64,000 nt of DNA from contig NC_015564.1 of assembly GCF_000214175.1 (NCBI RefSeq), positions 124,001-188,000 on the forward strand. Direction: 5' to 3'. Below, one piece after another: positions 31,295-41,407 of the stretch. The translations under genes and the position numbers were made by a program. Source of the DNA: Hoyosella subflava DQS3-9A1 (GTDB taxonomy: Bacteria; Actinomycetota; Actinomycetes; Mycobacteriales; Mycobacteriaceae). Each line of letters opens with the position of its first letter. Position 1 is the stretch's first letter. A model generated the notes under the pieces. That model worked only from the letters and a program-made list of their open reading frames with translations, was not told the DNA's origin and ran no database searches.

Positions 31295-31315
31295 CGGCTA
31301 AGGACGAGATCTCTG

Positions 31316-34300
31316 ATGTCCCGCACCACTGCGCTCGAAGACGTTGTCCCTCTGTCACCATTGCAGCACGGTCTGCTCTACCTTCATACCGTCACCAAGC
31401 CGGACGATGATGCGGATACTCGGCCTGACGTGTACACGGTGCAGTCAGTATTGAGGCTGACAGGTGACCTCGATGAGCAGCGGCTGCGGGACTCGGCACA
31501 CGCCCTCCTTGAACGGCACGCGGCTCTGCGCACCTGCTTCCGGCAGCGTAAAGATGGGCGCACCGCTGGTCTGGTTGTCCGTGGTGTGACCGCACCCTGG
31601 ACAACGAGCGACCTGACCCACCTGCACAACGGTGCCCAGCTCACCGAACTCGAGAAGATTTGCTCCGCCGATCGTGGGCAATGGTTCGACCTCACACAGC
31701 CGCCCCTTATCCGCTGGCATCTCGTACGCACGGGTGCCCGCGAATGCCATCTCATCATGACGGCGCATCACATCGTCGTCGACGGCTGGTCCACACCGAT
31801 CCTCGTTCGTGAACTGCTCGAACTGTATGCCGGCACCGGGGAGCTGGCGCCGGTTCGTCCCTACCGCGACTATCTCGCCTGGCTGGACAAGCAGGATCTT
31901 GCCGCCGCCCGGGCTATCTGGCAGGAGACGCTCGCGGGGCTCACTGAGCCGACACTGGTTGCGGCGCCCGGATCTACCCGCGAAGCACGCCAGATCGATA
32001 CTCACGACCCCGGGACCCCTACCGAACTCACTGCTGCGGTTCTTGCGTGTGCGCAGCGGCGCGGGGTAACGGTCAATACAGTTCTGCAGGCAACGTGGGC
32101 GTTGCTGCTCAGCGGCCTTACTGGCCGTCGGGATGTGGTCTTCGGAGCGACAGTATCGGGACGCCCTCCAGAACTGCCTGGAGTGGAATCCATGGTCGGG
32201 CTCTTCATCAACACCGTTCCCGTTCGCGTACAGATAGAGCCAGGCGACACAGCCGGCGACCTTTTAGAGCGAGTCCAGCGGTCCCACGCCCGAACCATCG
32301 ATCACCAGTACGCCGCCCTCGCTGATATCCAGCGTGACCAGGGGCTCGGTGAACTCTTCGACACCCTGACCATCTTCGAAAGCTACCCAATCGACAAGGA
32401 TGCGCTCGAACGAGCACAGGATTCAGGCGGTATCCGCGTGGATGCCGTGCACGGAGCGGATGCGACGAACTTCCCGCTCGTCCTGGTCGCAGGCCTGCAT
32501 GACCAGTTGATTGTCCGGCTCGAATACCAGCCAGCATTGTTCTCACCCGACGCCGTCACCGCTATTGGCCGCCGCTTCGTCTCGCTGCTCACACAAGTCA
32601 CCGGTCAGCCAGAGCGTCCAGTCCCGCAGATGTCCTTTCTGCTCGACGAAGAGCGTAAGGAACTCGCGTCCTGGCTTCCCGCCCGCGCTGGCGCGACGAC
32701 GATGGCGGACCACCTCACCGCGCAGTCCGAAGCAACACCAGACCGCCTCGCGGTCGTCTGTGGCGGTGACATTCTCACTTTCGCCGACTTCAGTCGTGCG
32801 GCGAATCAACTGGGCCGGGCGCTGATATCTCACGGCGTCGGGCCCGAAGCTGTAGTGGCGATCGCCTTGCCCCGCTCCGCAGCCGTGATGTCCGCGATTT
32901 TCGGTGTTTTCGCCGCGGGCGGCTGTTATGTCCCACTCGATCCGTCGTATCCACCGGAGCGTCTCGCGCACATGCTTGACGACGCGCGGCCCGTCATGGT
33001 CATTACTGACGCTGCGACATCCGAGGCGCTGGGCAGCGTGCTGAGTGGCTGCAATGTGCTCCACCTCGACGCGGCTCGCGAGCTGATCTCACGACAGCCG
33101 GCACGCCCTATTACCGACGACGATCGGTGCGGCCCGCTGCGGCCCAGCAACACCGCATACGTCATCTACACCTCAGGTTCTACCGGCCGCCCAAAAGGTG
33201 TGGCGATCACCCACTCGAACCTCGTGAACCTGTTCGCCAGCCATCGCGCTGATCTGCACCAGCCTGCAGTGCAGGCGGCGGCTCGCGAGAACCTGGGTGT
33301 CGGACACGCGTGGTCATTCAGCTTCGACGCTTCCTGGCAGCCCATGCTGTGGCTGCTCGACGGCCACACAGTCCATATCTTTGACGACACCACCATGCGT
33401 GACCCGGCAGAGATGACGCGCTACACCCTCGAGCACGAACTCGACTTCCTCGAGGTCACCCCCACTTTCCTGGACCACATGACAGGTGAAGGCCTGTTCA
33501 GCGGAGCGCACCGTCCGGCCGCTGTCGGTTTCGGTGGTGAAGCGGTGAACCCCGATCTGTGGCGGCGTCTGCGGGCGGCACCAGTGTTGGCAGCGAACCT
33601 GTACGGGCCCACCGAATGCACCGTCGATTCACTGATCGGTTTCGCCGCGGACGCGGAGTCACCGACGCTCGGACGTGCTGTGCACGGAGGCCGCGCGTAC
33701 GTGCTCGACGACCTGCTGCGCCCCGTCCCACCCGGCGGGACCGGTGACCTCTACCTTGGTGGGGCCGGGGTGGGCCGAGGCTATCTGAACCGCCCGGAGC
33801 TCACCGCGGAGCGGTTTGTGGCCGACCCGCACGGAATCGCGGGGCAGCGCATGTACCGCACCGGCGACGTAGTGCGACTCTCTGCCGGATCGCCATACCG
33901 TCTTGAATACCTCGGACGCGGTGACGACCAGGTCAAAATACGTGGCTTCCGAGTCGAACTCGGCGAAGTGGAAGCGGCGCTGGCCGCAGCGTCCGGAGTG
34001 CGCAGTGCGATCGCAGTAGCCCACACCGACGAGTCCGGTGTTCGTCGCATCGTCGGGTACATAACCTGTGACGACCCTGCTGAGGCCAATGTCGACCCGC
34101 TCGATGTGCGCAGCGATCTCCACACGCGTCTGCCGGACTACATGGTGCCCGCGGCCGTGATCTTGATCGACTCGATCCCAACGATGCCCAACGGAAAGAT
34201 CAACCGGAAAGCGCTGCCAAACCCTGACTTCGCCGCATTGACCAGCAGTCGAGCGCCCCGGACCGCCACTGAAGCGACGCTGGCCGGTGTTGTCGCAGAG

Positions 34301-35782
34301 ATTCTTGGCCTGGAGAACATCGGAATCGACGATGATTTCTTCTCGCTCGGCGGGGATTCCATCGTCTCCATCCAGCTGGTGTCGAAAGCCCGCGCGGCAG
34401 GCATAGCCTTGAGTGCACGAGACGTATTCGAACTGCGCACCATCGCCGCGATGGCGGCAGCGTGCGATAAGTCGGACGCCATCGTCGCCGACGCTGAAGC
34501 CGCGGTACGACTCGACGCAATTCCCGCGACCGGCGAAGTCCCGTTCACGCCTATCATGCGCGACGCCCTTGAATGGGGCGGTCACCTGAGCCGGTTCACC
34601 CAATCCCGGCTTCTCACCGCGCCCGCTGGACTGACGGTCGCAGCGCTCAGCAGCGCGATTGGGGTGCTTATTTCAGCGCACCCGGCACTCCGATCCAGGC
34701 TTGCATGCGATACCTGGGTTCTCAATGAGACCGGCCCCGCGCCAGAGGTTCTCGTACGCCGGGTCGACGCGGCACAGGGCCCCTGGGAGGAGCTTTTCCG
34801 CGCGGAACGGCACCGTGTGCTCGATGCTCTCGATCCATATCGCGGCATCATGTTGCAAGCCGTGCTGTTCGACATGGGGCCTAATGTCCCCGGTCGTGTT
34901 TTCCTTGCGATCCATCATTTTGCCGTCGATGGGGTCTCGTGGCGGACGCTAGTTCCTGAGCTGGCTGCCGCCGTGCGCGGCGACGGGATCGAGCCGGAGG
35001 GCACTTCCTTCCGGGCCTGGGCAACGACCCTTGCTACCAGCCACCGGGTGCCCAGTACACGGGACGTGTGGCTGCCCGCTCTCAGCGCGGAGGAACCGGT
35101 GCTGGGAACGCGTGCGCTGACCGAAACGGACACTGTCGCGACGATGCGATCCGCCCACGTCCGCCTGCCCACTCGAACCACCGAGAAGGTCCTCGCCAGC
35201 GGGACCGTCAACGACATCCTCCTCGCCGCACTGGCATTCGCGGTGCGAGAAGTGCGCGGGGGGTGCGCCGTGAAAATCGAGCTCGAGGGACATGGCCGCG
35301 AAGAACACCTCGTCCCCGGCGCAGATCTTTCCCGAACTGTCGGCTGGTTCACCACGACGTTCCCCGTGCTGATCGACGTCGATGACGACCTGACAGCGAC
35401 ACTGCACAACACAGCTTCGTCGCTGCGGGCCATCCCTGATGGTGGCATCGGCTTCGGGTTGTTGCGTGAATACGACAACGAGTTCAGGGCGAGGCCCTAC
35501 CAGCGGCCGTCCGTGGTGTTCAACTATCTGGGCCGCATGACGCTCGGGGAAGAAACCGGTGCGGCCTGGACCACAGCGCATGAAGGGGAGGCGCTCGGTG
35601 GTTCCGTTGACCCCGCCACCAGGCTCAACCACCCGCTCCACGTGGACGCGGTGACCGTCGACAGTGCCGACGGGCCCGAAATCGAATGCGAATTCTCCGC
35701 TGCCAGTGGCGTTCTCGGGCCCGAGTCCACCCAGCGAATTGCGGCGATCTGGCGGCAGGCCGTCATTCACATCACAGAATAA
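31316..35782 (+). CDS. Siderophore non-ribosomal peptide synthetase 2 (C-A-T-E)
   Basis: A 1488-residue single module: C domain with a canonical HHIVVDGWS at 151-159, expected to take the D-configured chain from the NRPS1 epimerase; A domain with [11 protein letters not shown] from 618 and LYGPTECT; T domain with GGDSI, Ser1015; epimerase with [10 protein letters not shown] at 1200 and ELEGHGRE. Specificity positions by eye read DAQEVFLVDK, again acidic at 278 and 331. The protein ends with the epimerase, with no thioesterase, reductase or terminal condensation domain. Release must be by another enzyme or by self-cyclisation, for instance of a hydroxyornithine; this is inference. Confidence 0.92.
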   Translation: MSRTTALEDVVPLSPLQHGLLYLHTVTKPDDDADTRPDVYTVQSVLRLTGDLDEQRLRDSAHALLERHAALRTCFRQRKDGRTAGLVVRGVTAPWTTSDLTHLHNGAQLTELEKICSADRGQWFDLTQPPLIRWHLVRTGARECHLIMTAHHIVVDGWSTPILVRELLELYAGTGELAPVRPYRDYLAWLDKQDLAAARAIWQETLAGLTEPTLVAAPGSTREARQIDTHDPGTPTELTAAVLACAQRRGVTVNTVLQATWALLLSGLTGRRDVVFGATVSGRPPELPGVESMVGLFINTVPVRVQIEPGDTAGDLLERVQRSHARTIDHQYAALADIQRDQGLGELFDTLTIFESYPIDKDALERAQDSGGIRVDAVHGADATNFPLVLVAGLHDQLIVRLEYQPALFSPDAVTAIGRRFVSLLTQVTGQPERPVPQMSFLLDEERKELASWLPARAGATTMADHLTAQSEATPDRLAVVCGGDILTFADFSRAANQLGRALISHGVGPEAVVAIALPRSAAVMSAIFGVFAAGGCYVPLDPSYPPERLAHMLDDARPVMVITDAATSEALGSVLSGCNVLHLDAARELISRQPARPITDDDRCGPLRPSNTAYVIYTSGSTGRPKGVAITHSNLVNLFASHRADLHQPAVQAAARENLGVGHAWSFSFDASWQPMLWLLDGHTVHIFDDTTMRDPAEMTRYTLEHELDFLEVTPTFLDHMTGEGLFSGAHRPAAVGFGGEAVNPDLWRRLRAAPVLAANLYGPTECTVDSLIGFAADAESPTLGRAVHGGRAYVLDDLLRPVPPGGTGDLYLGGAGVGRGYLNRPELTAERFVADPHGIAGQRMYRTGDVVRLSAGSPYRLEYLGRGDDQVKIRGFRVELGEVEAALAAASGVRSAIAVAHTDESGVRRIVGYITCDDPAEANVDPLDVRSDLHTRLPDYMVPAAVILIDSIPTMPNGKINRKALPNPDFAALTSSRAPRTATEATLAGVVAEILGLENIGIDDDFFSLGGDSIVSIQLVSKARAAGIALSARDVFELRTIAAMAAACDKSDAIVADAEAAVRLDAIPATGEVPFTPIMRDALEWGGHLSRFTQSRLLTAPAGLTVAALSSAIGVLISAHPALRSRLACDTWVLNETGPAPEVLVRRVDAAQGPWEELFRAERHRVLDALDPYRGIMLQAVLFDMGPNVPGRVFLAIHHFAVDGVSWRTLVPELAAAVRGDGIEPEGTSFRAWATTLATSHRVPSTRDVWLPALSAEEPVLGTRALTETDTVATMRSAHVRLPTRTTEKVLASGTVNDILLAALAFAVREVRGGCAVKIELEGHGREEHLVPGADLSRTVGWFTTTFPVLIDVDDDLTATLHNTASSLRAIPDGGIGFGLLREYDNEFRARPYQRPSVVFNYLGRMTLGEETGAAWTTAHEGEALGGSVDPATRLNHPLHVDAVTVDSADGPEIECEFSAASGVLGPESTQRIAAIWRQAVIHITE

Positions 35783-35791
35783 GGAAGAGCC

Positions 35792-36016
35792 ATGGGACTG
35801 CAACGCTCCACCATTCTTGCCGATACCGCGCGCATCCTCGAGGTTCCCGCGGACCAGCTTGACCCATCCGTCAGCCTCGTGGATCAGGGACTCGACTCGG
35901 TGCGGCTGATCGCGCTCGTCGAGCAGTGGCGTGAGACTGGCGTGGACGTTGACTTCGTGGCGCTGTCAACACAGCCAGAACTCGACCACTGGTTCGCCGT
36001 CCTCGGGGCGAACTGA
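35792..36016 (+). CDS. Free-standing carrier protein, probable aryl carrier protein
   Basis: A 74-residue acyl/peptidyl carrier domain with the phosphopantetheine site GLDSVRL (Ser33 by count). It begins 9 bp after NRPS2. The nearby isochorismatase lacks the carrier domain normally fused to it, and the first C domain of NRPS1 has no upstream loading module in the same protein. This protein is therefore the likely acceptor of dihydroxybenzoate from EntE. Confidence 0.85.
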   Translation: MGLQRSTILADTARILEVPADQLDPSVSLVDQGLDSVRLIALVEQWRETGVDVDFVALSTQPELDHWFAVLGAN

Positions 36017-36021
36017 TCCGC

Positions 36022-37299
36022 GTGGCACTGCGCGACAGACTCCTCATCGACATCAGCCCGCTGCGTACCAGCCGCGAGTTCCGGTACCTGTTCACCGCGC
36101 GGGCCGTGTCGATCCTCGGCATCGGCTTCTTGATGGTCGCACTGCCCGTACAAATGTATGACCTGACCGGCTCCACCACGCAGGTCGCCGCGGTCGCTGC
36201 TGTCTTCGGAGCTGCCACCTTTGTGGCGACCTTCCTCGGTGGCGTCCTCGCGGACCGCTGTGACCGCCGTCGCCTCATCATGCTCGCGCGCGGGACCGCT
36301 GGTGTGTTCTTCGCGGTACTCGCAATCAACGCCGTTCTTCCCGAGCCACAGACTTGGGTGCTGTACCTCTGTGCTGTCGTCGACGGAGTGTGTGGCGGCA
36401 TCTCGGTCACTGCGCTGATGGCTGTCACACCCAGCCTGATACCCCGCGACAAGCTCGCTGCCGCAGGTGCGCTCGTCGCATTGACGGGGAACATCGGCGC
36501 CCTCGCGGGCCCCGCACTTGGTGGCGTCGTCATCGCTGTGGGGGGAGTGGGTGTCAATTACACCGTTGCGGCTGTGGCGACTGCGGTGACCACGTTCTGC
36601 ATTTCGCGACTACCATCGCTGCCGCCTCCAGGTCGCGCTCGCGAATCACCCGTCGCGTCGGTCATTAGCGGCTACAAGTACGCATTAGGTGACCGTGTTG
36701 TCGGCGGAGTTCTCATCGCTGGATTCGTGTCCATGCTCTTGGCCGGGTGGACTGTTTTCATACCCGAATACGCCACCGAGGTCCTCGGTGTGGGTCCGTC
36801 AGTCATCGGCCTGCTTTACGCGGCCCCCGCGGTGGGAGCGCTCCTTGGGTCGCTGACCAGCGGATGGACGTCGACGGTGCAATGGAGCGGACGGGTGATC
36901 TTCGGTGGCATGCTGATCTCCGCCACCGGACTGGCGGGCGCAGGTGCAACCGCTGCCGTCGCGCTTGTGGTCGTGGGACTCGCCACGCACGGCTTCGGCG
37001 ACACGATCACCGACATCATGCGTTACGCCGTCATCCAGCGCGGCACCCCCGACAAGTACCGCGGTCGCATCGCTGGTGTCTGGTCCGCTCAAATGACGGC
37101 AGGGGCGTCCATCGGGGCTATCGCCGCAGGTGCAGTGTCTTTTCTTGTGCCGATTTCCGCAGCCCTGGTGGTGTACGGACTGATCGGGTGTGTGCTGACA
37201 CTCGTGCTGTGTGCATGGCTCAGAACGCTGCGGGGTGTGAATGAGCGAACGCATGTCAACGAAGAAGTAACTGCCGCTAGCGGAAGGAGCGCGAAATGA
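36022..37299 (+). CDS. MFS exporter, EntS-like
   Basis: A 425-residue major facilitator protein with about twelve transmembrane helices, the LADRCDRRRLI loop between helices 2 and 3, and overall similarity to EntS/YbdA siderophore exporters. GTG start 5 bp after the carrier-protein stop; its end overlaps the reductase start (ATGA). Position within the siderophore operon supports export of the iron-free product. Confidence 0.88.
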   Translation: MALRDRLLIDISPLRTSREFRYLFTARAVSILGIGFLMVALPVQMYDLTGSTTQVAAVAAVFGAATFVATFLGGVLADRCDRRRLIMLARGTAGVFFAVLAINAVLPEPQTWVLYLCAVVDGVCGGISVTALMAVTPSLIPRDKLAAAGALVALTGNIGALAGPALGGVVIAVGGVGVNYTVAAVATAVTTFCISRLPSLPPPGRARESPVASVISGYKYALGDRVVGGVLIAGFVSMLLAGWTVFIPEYATEVLGVGPSVIGLLYAAPAVGALLGSLTSGWTSTVQWSGRVIFGGMLISATGLAGAGATAAVALVVVGLATHGFGDTITDIMRYAVIQRGTPDKYRGRIAGVWSAQMTAGASIGAIAAGAVSFLVPISAALVVYGLIGCVLTLVLCAWLRTLRGVNERTHVNEEVTAASGRSAK

Positions 37300-38132
37300 A
37301 CCGGACGGACTATCAGGACCGGCTCGCGGAGGTTCTAGCGGGTCACAACGCCGCTAAGGTCGGGTACCCGATTGGGCTCCGCGAACTGACAGTGCTGCGG
37401 CGCACAGCCGTCGGTTCTGGGATAGTGCGCGTCACGTTTGGTGGTCCAGAGCTCGCCGGATTCGTCTCGCACGTGCCCGACGAACATGTACGGCTGATCT
37501 TTCCGGATTCGGATGGCGTTCTCCGGTTGCCCGAACGCGACGGTCTGTCGTTGCGATGGTCAGCGCCTCGGCCGGTTTCGCGCGAGTATTCGGTTCGCCG
37601 TTTCGATGCGGAGGGTGGCGAGCTGGACATCGAGTTCGTGATCCATCCGGGAGGGCTCGCCTCTGAGTGGGCTGCGAGTGCCGAACCCGGCACCCGGATA
37701 CACATCGCGGGACCGCCCGGTGGCGTCGTGGTACCGAACAGTTACGACCGGTACCTGCTGGCGGGGGACATTACTGCGCTACCCGCCATCGCTCGCTGGC
37801 TCGAGACGTTGCCGCGCGATGCGCGCGGCTGGGCAATCGTGGAAGTTGCGGACGAATCCGAGGAGGTCGCTCTTGACGCCCCCGCCGGACTGGACGTGCA
37901 ATGGCTGCACCGCGGCGACGCGGCGCCCGGTTCAACGGATCTTCTGGAAAAGGCGATCCGGACGCTCGCGCTGCCTTCCGGTGAGCGCGTTTACATCTGG
38001 ATCTCCGGGGAAGCGGGGTCGATTCGTCCGCTGCGCAGGTGGGTTCGCACGGAAGTCACGTCCGAGCGGTGTGACCACTTGATCACGGGGTATTGGAAGC
38101 GCGGCACGGCGGATTACGGTGATGCGGAGTAA
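37296..38132 (+). CDS. Siderophore-interacting protein (FAD ferric reductase)
   Basis: A 278-residue member of the ViuB/YqjH family. The FAD-binding half contains the RPVSREYSVRRFD motif and FVIHPGGLASEW; the C-terminal half is the SIP domain (YLLAGDITALPAI, WISGEAGSIRPLRRW). These enzymes reduce Fe(III) in imported siderophore to release iron. Last gene of the plus-strand siderophore operon and convergent with gltS. Confidence 0.92.
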   Translation: MNRTDYQDRLAEVLAGHNAAKVGYPIGLRELTVLRRTAVGSGIVRVTFGGPELAGFVSHVPDEHVRLIFPDSDGVLRLPERDGLSLRWSAPRPVSREYSVRRFDAEGGELDIEFVIHPGGLASEWAASAEPGTRIHIAGPPGGVVVPNSYDRYLLAGDITALPAIARWLETLPRDARGWAIVEVADESEEVALDAPAGLDVQWLHRGDAAPGSTDLLEKAIRTLALPSGERVYIWISGEAGSIRPLRRWVRTEVTSERCDHLITGYWKRGTADYGDAE

Positions 38133-38152
38133 CCCAAGTGGCCCCCGCGGAA

Positions 38153-39583
38153 TCAGCTGGTCTTGGTCTCGACCCGCAGGGGTTTCCGTTTACCGAAGTA
38201 GAGCAAACCGGCGGCAATAGAACCGATGAACAGCGCGAGCATGCCGCCGAAGAACCAGCCTGCGCCGAAGCTCATAATCAGGGGTATTGAGCCGGCAGTA
38301 ATGAGACCGCCACCGAAGAACGGTTCGAGTACCAGCTGCTTGTAGCCAAAAGCGGGATAGGCGGGTGTCTTGAGGTCAGGGTCGGCGACCCTCAGCAGGA
38401 TGAGCCCGGTAGACGTCACACCGAGTGACTGGCCAATGTCGGCGAGGCCACGCTCAAACCAGTAGTCAGGCATAACGCGACGCGCGAGGACGAGGAACGC
38501 GAACACCGCCCAGAGGAGGCCCGTGATCGCGAGGAGCAGGAATGGGCCGATGTTTGCCGCAATCGCTTGCAGCGAAAGGGTGCCGAGCGCGGCGATGATC
38601 AGAACGTCCAGCGAGAAACCCTGAATGCGTTCGACCAACTGCTGGTCGACGATCTCGTGTTTGTCGAATGACTGAATTAAGAGCTGCACGATGATTCCGC
38701 CGATCATCGCGATCGGGAACAACGGAACGAACGCGAATAGTTCGAAACTGTCGGCCCAGAATTGCTGTTCGATCCACCGCAGGCTCTCAAGGATCATCCA
38801 GCCAATGAGTACGGCACACGCGATCAAACCGAAATGCAGCGTGAGGGGCTCGATCGAGGACTGCTGAACGGTGAGCGTACCTGCGCGGCGACGGTCCTCC
38901 TTCTCGATGAGGCCGGCCTGCTCGGCGACCGTGAGATCGTCCCGGTCAGTAATCTGCGTCGTTTTACCCGTTCGCACACCCCAGTTGATGAGGATGATGC
39001 CCACAATTACGCCCGACAAAATACCAATCGTCGCGAGGCCCAGGGCGAGGTCCTGCCCTTCAGGGAACCCGAACTCTTCGAACGTAGCTGCCATTCCGGC
39101 CGCTGTGCCGTGACCGCCTTCGAAACCGATCTCAATCAGTGTTCCCGAGATGATCGGCAACCCGAAAAGTGGGCCCAGGACGAGGAACGCGAGCAGCAAA
39201 CCGAGCACGTACTGCCCACTGCCTAGCGCCATGCCGAAGCTGATCTGTGGCCCAGCTACATGGAATGCTTCTTTGATCGACGGCAAGCGGTGACCAAGAA
39301 ACAGTGCCGCGAAGACCACTGAGATGAGGAGCCCCGGAAGTGCGCTCCAGACATCGAGTACTGCCTCGGTGAAGAGGCCGGATTCGGAGAACCGATCAAC
39401 TCCGAATAGGCCCATGATCTGGCCGAACACGTCTGGACCGAGCAGCAAAGCGATGCCGCCGCCGATGATGGAACTGGGAATGAACAGTCGCTGTGCCAGC
39501 CGCCATTTCACACGAATGATCTTTGACAGGAGCATAAACACGCCGATGAGGAGCAGGGCGAAGCCGATCACGTTCGCGGACAT
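38153..39583 (-). CDS. gltS: Sodium/glutamate symporter family protein
   Basis: A 476-residue membrane protein with about twelve helices. It carries the GltS signatures GGHGTAAGMAATFEEFG and, in the second half, PDYWFERGLADIGQSLGVTSTGL. The ATG at 39583 has GGAAGG nearby; the reading frame is open to 39799 but that part is not family sequence. Family members import glutamate with sodium; longer actinobacterial members have not been assigned a substrate with certainty. Confidence 0.85.
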   Translation of the reverse strand: MSANVIGFALLLIGVFMLLSKIIRVKWRLAQRLFIPSSIIGGGIALLLGPDVFGQIMGLFGVDRFSESGLFTEAVLDVWSALPGLLISVVFAALFLGHRLPSIKEAFHVAGPQISFGMALGSGQYVLGLLLAFLVLGPLFGLPIISGTLIEIGFEGGHGTAAGMAATFEEFGFPEGQDLALGLATIGILSGVIVGIILINWGVRTGKTTQITDRDDLTVAEQAGLIEKEDRRRAGTLTVQQSSIEPLTLHFGLIACAVLIGWMILESLRWIEQQFWADSFELFAFVPLFPIAMIGGIIVQLLIQSFDKHEIVDQQLVERIQGFSLDVLIIAALGTLSLQAIAANIGPFLLLAITGLLWAVFAFLVLARRVMPDYWFERGLADIGQSLGVTSTGLILLRVADPDLKTPAYPAFGYKQLVLEPFFGGGLITAGSIPLIMSFGAGWFFGGMLALFIGSIAAGLLYFGKRKPLRVETKTS

Positions 39584-39895
39584 GAGGATCCTTCCCCGCG
39601 AGTCGGCCTGCGGCATTGCCGACAGGACCCGCGATATGCGGTCTTCCCTAAGGTTCTCTCGAAACGAACTGCGCAGTGTCTTAAAAGAGTTACGGTACGA
39701 CACCAGCGGGGGGCATGTGACTTGAATGATCGTCCGCGTCCGTATCGTCCTACCTTCGGCCGGGAGTGTGTCGTCGCCGCCTGCTGACGTCAACGTCATG
39801 ACTGAGGGGTGTTCATTAGTGAACTAATCGGCTTGGGAGCATCTGGCTAGCTGGCGTGCCCCTCGCCTCGGGTGTCGTCGCGTTCAGTTTTGGAC
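39584..39895. other. Intergenic region upstream of gltS
   Basis: 312 bp between the gltS start and the bchD 3' end. It presumably contains the gltS promoter. I see no gene, repeat or recognisable operator. Confidence 0.5.
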
Positions 39896-41407
39896 TCAAG
39901 TACCACCCACGGTGCGAACCACCGTGAAAGCGGCCCCAGCTCGCTCCAGCCACGCCAAATCTTCTGCGCTGACGCGCCTGCCAGTGTGTGTCAATGGCAG
40001 GACCTCCACAGGCAACGCCGCCGCGAGCATGGTCAGTTGCTCAGCCGCTTGTTCGACGGCACCCGCAGCTTCGTCAGGGTCGAGTTTTACGGTCGCACTG
40101 CCGTCGGTCACAACGAGGACCCGGACCGCCACGTTTCTCCGCGCAAGGTACGGCGCCGCGACCACTCTGGCCAGTTGAAAGGCCGATGCCAGGGGGGTGC
40201 CTCCACCGCTAGGCAGCTTGGTGATCACTCTGTGGGCGCGCAGGAGTCCGCGTGTGGGAGGAAGCACGAGCTGGGCTTTGGCCCCGCGTGCACTGATGAC
40301 TGCCACGTCGCAGCGGTCGCGGTACGCGCGCTCGAGCGCGTCGGTGGCGATCGCCGTTGCCTGGCGGATCCGCAACATTCCCATTGAATCCGACCGATCT
40401 ACGATCACGATTGTGACGGTCTTCGCGCGTCCAGTGCGGAGCATGCCGCGCAGGTCAGCACGCGTCACCCGGTACTGTTCGCCCTGGCCTGCGGCGTGAC
40501 GGCGTGCAGCCGCCACCAGGGTGGGGTGGATGGCGACCTTGCCTTGTGCTCGTTCCACGGAAACGACTCGGCCCGGCCGCCCACGATCACTGTGGACCTG
40601 GGGGCCACGACGGGTTGAGGCGCGCACGGTGGGGCCGCGTAACCGCGCTTGCTCGGGAGGCTGGCAGGTAGGTGGCGCCTCGAGCAGCTCAGAGGGTTCC
40701 GCTGCACTTTCCTCGTCCGCGTGACTTTCGGTCACGTTGGCCGTTTCGCTGGCGTCCGCTGAACTGCCTTCGGTCGCAGTGTCACCGTGATCAGGAGCAG
40801 AGTCCGCCTCGGGTGGTTGCCCGGCAGACTGGTCAGCATCTTCATCTGCATCCGAACGCCCAACGCTTCCGTCGGGGTCAGCTCCCGCTGGGCCGAGAAG
40901 CCGCGGCGCAATTACCGTGCGGTACAGGGCTTCGAGCCCTGCCTTTGCGCTGCCGCGCATCTGCGCAACAGCGTGGGTGAATCGGCCGGCGGTGACGTCA
41001 AGACCGTGGTCGCGAAGTCCGTTGGCCTCGAGCGCTTCGACGACCGCGCGCGTGAGGTCTGGGGACGGCGGTATCCGTTTTGGTTTGCGAACTGGACTTG
41101 CTTGAACTCCGATTATGCAGGTCACCCGCCGTAACAGGATGGGCGGGACGGATTCAGTGTCGGGCGCGGCGGCGAGTATCCGCATGGGAAATTGCGCAAC
41201 GCCCTCGGTGTCGACGAGATCCGCAGCGGGTACGAGTTGCATGGTGCCGCTGCCCTTTGCTGCGAGTGCGAGTTCACGCCACAGTTGCTCCCGGCCCCAG
41301 TTGTCGCCCACGAGGAGGAGCCCGAATTCGCCACCACGCAGCCATGTTTCACATAGTGCCCAATCAGAGGCTGAAAGCAGCTCCCGCGGATCGGGTTCGA
41401 TGCACAT
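39896..41407 (-). CDS. BchD/ChlD-like chelatase subunit with VWA domain
   Basis: A 503-residue protein. The N-terminal part resembles a degenerate AAA module without Walker motifs; an acidic Ser/Asp/Glu-rich linker follows (about 190-255); the C-terminal von Willebrand A domain has an intact MIDAS, DRSDSMG near residue 336, and TDGSATV. In magnesium and cobalt chelatases such a subunit bridges the ATPase to the large catalytic subunit. It overlaps the ATPase gene (TGATG). The large subunit (ChlH/CobN) is not in the window, so the metal and the porphyrin or corrin are unknown. Confidence 0.82.
   Translation of the reverse strand: MCIEPDPRELLSASDWALCETWLRGGEFGLLLVGDNWGREQLWRELALAAKGSGTMQLVPAADLVDTEGVAQFPMRILAAAPDTESVPPILLRRVTCIIGVQASPVRKPKRIPPSPDLTRAVVEALEANGLRDHGLDVTAGRFTHAVAQMRGSAKAGLEALYRTVIAPRLLGPAGADPDGSVGRSDADEDADQSAGQPPEADSAPDHGDTATEGSSADASETANVTESHADEESAAEPSELLEAPPTCQPPEQARLRGPTVRASTRRGPQVHSDRGRPGRVVSVERAQGKVAIHPTLVAAARRHAAGQGEQYRVTRADLRGMLRTGRAKTVTIVIVDRSDSMGMLRIRQATAIATDALERAYRDRCDVAVISARGAKAQLVLPPTRGLLRAHRVITKLPSGGGTPLASAFQLARVVAAPYLARRNVAVRVLVVTDGSATVKLDPDEAAGAVEQAAEQLTMLAAALPVEVLPLTHTGRRVSAEDLAWLERAGAAFTVVRTVGGT

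Noticed and set aside
39584-39799. N-terminal extension of gltS by 72 residues
   Set aside because: The frame is open but the sequence is Arg/Ser-rich, without membrane or family character, and the ATG at 39583 has a ribosome site.
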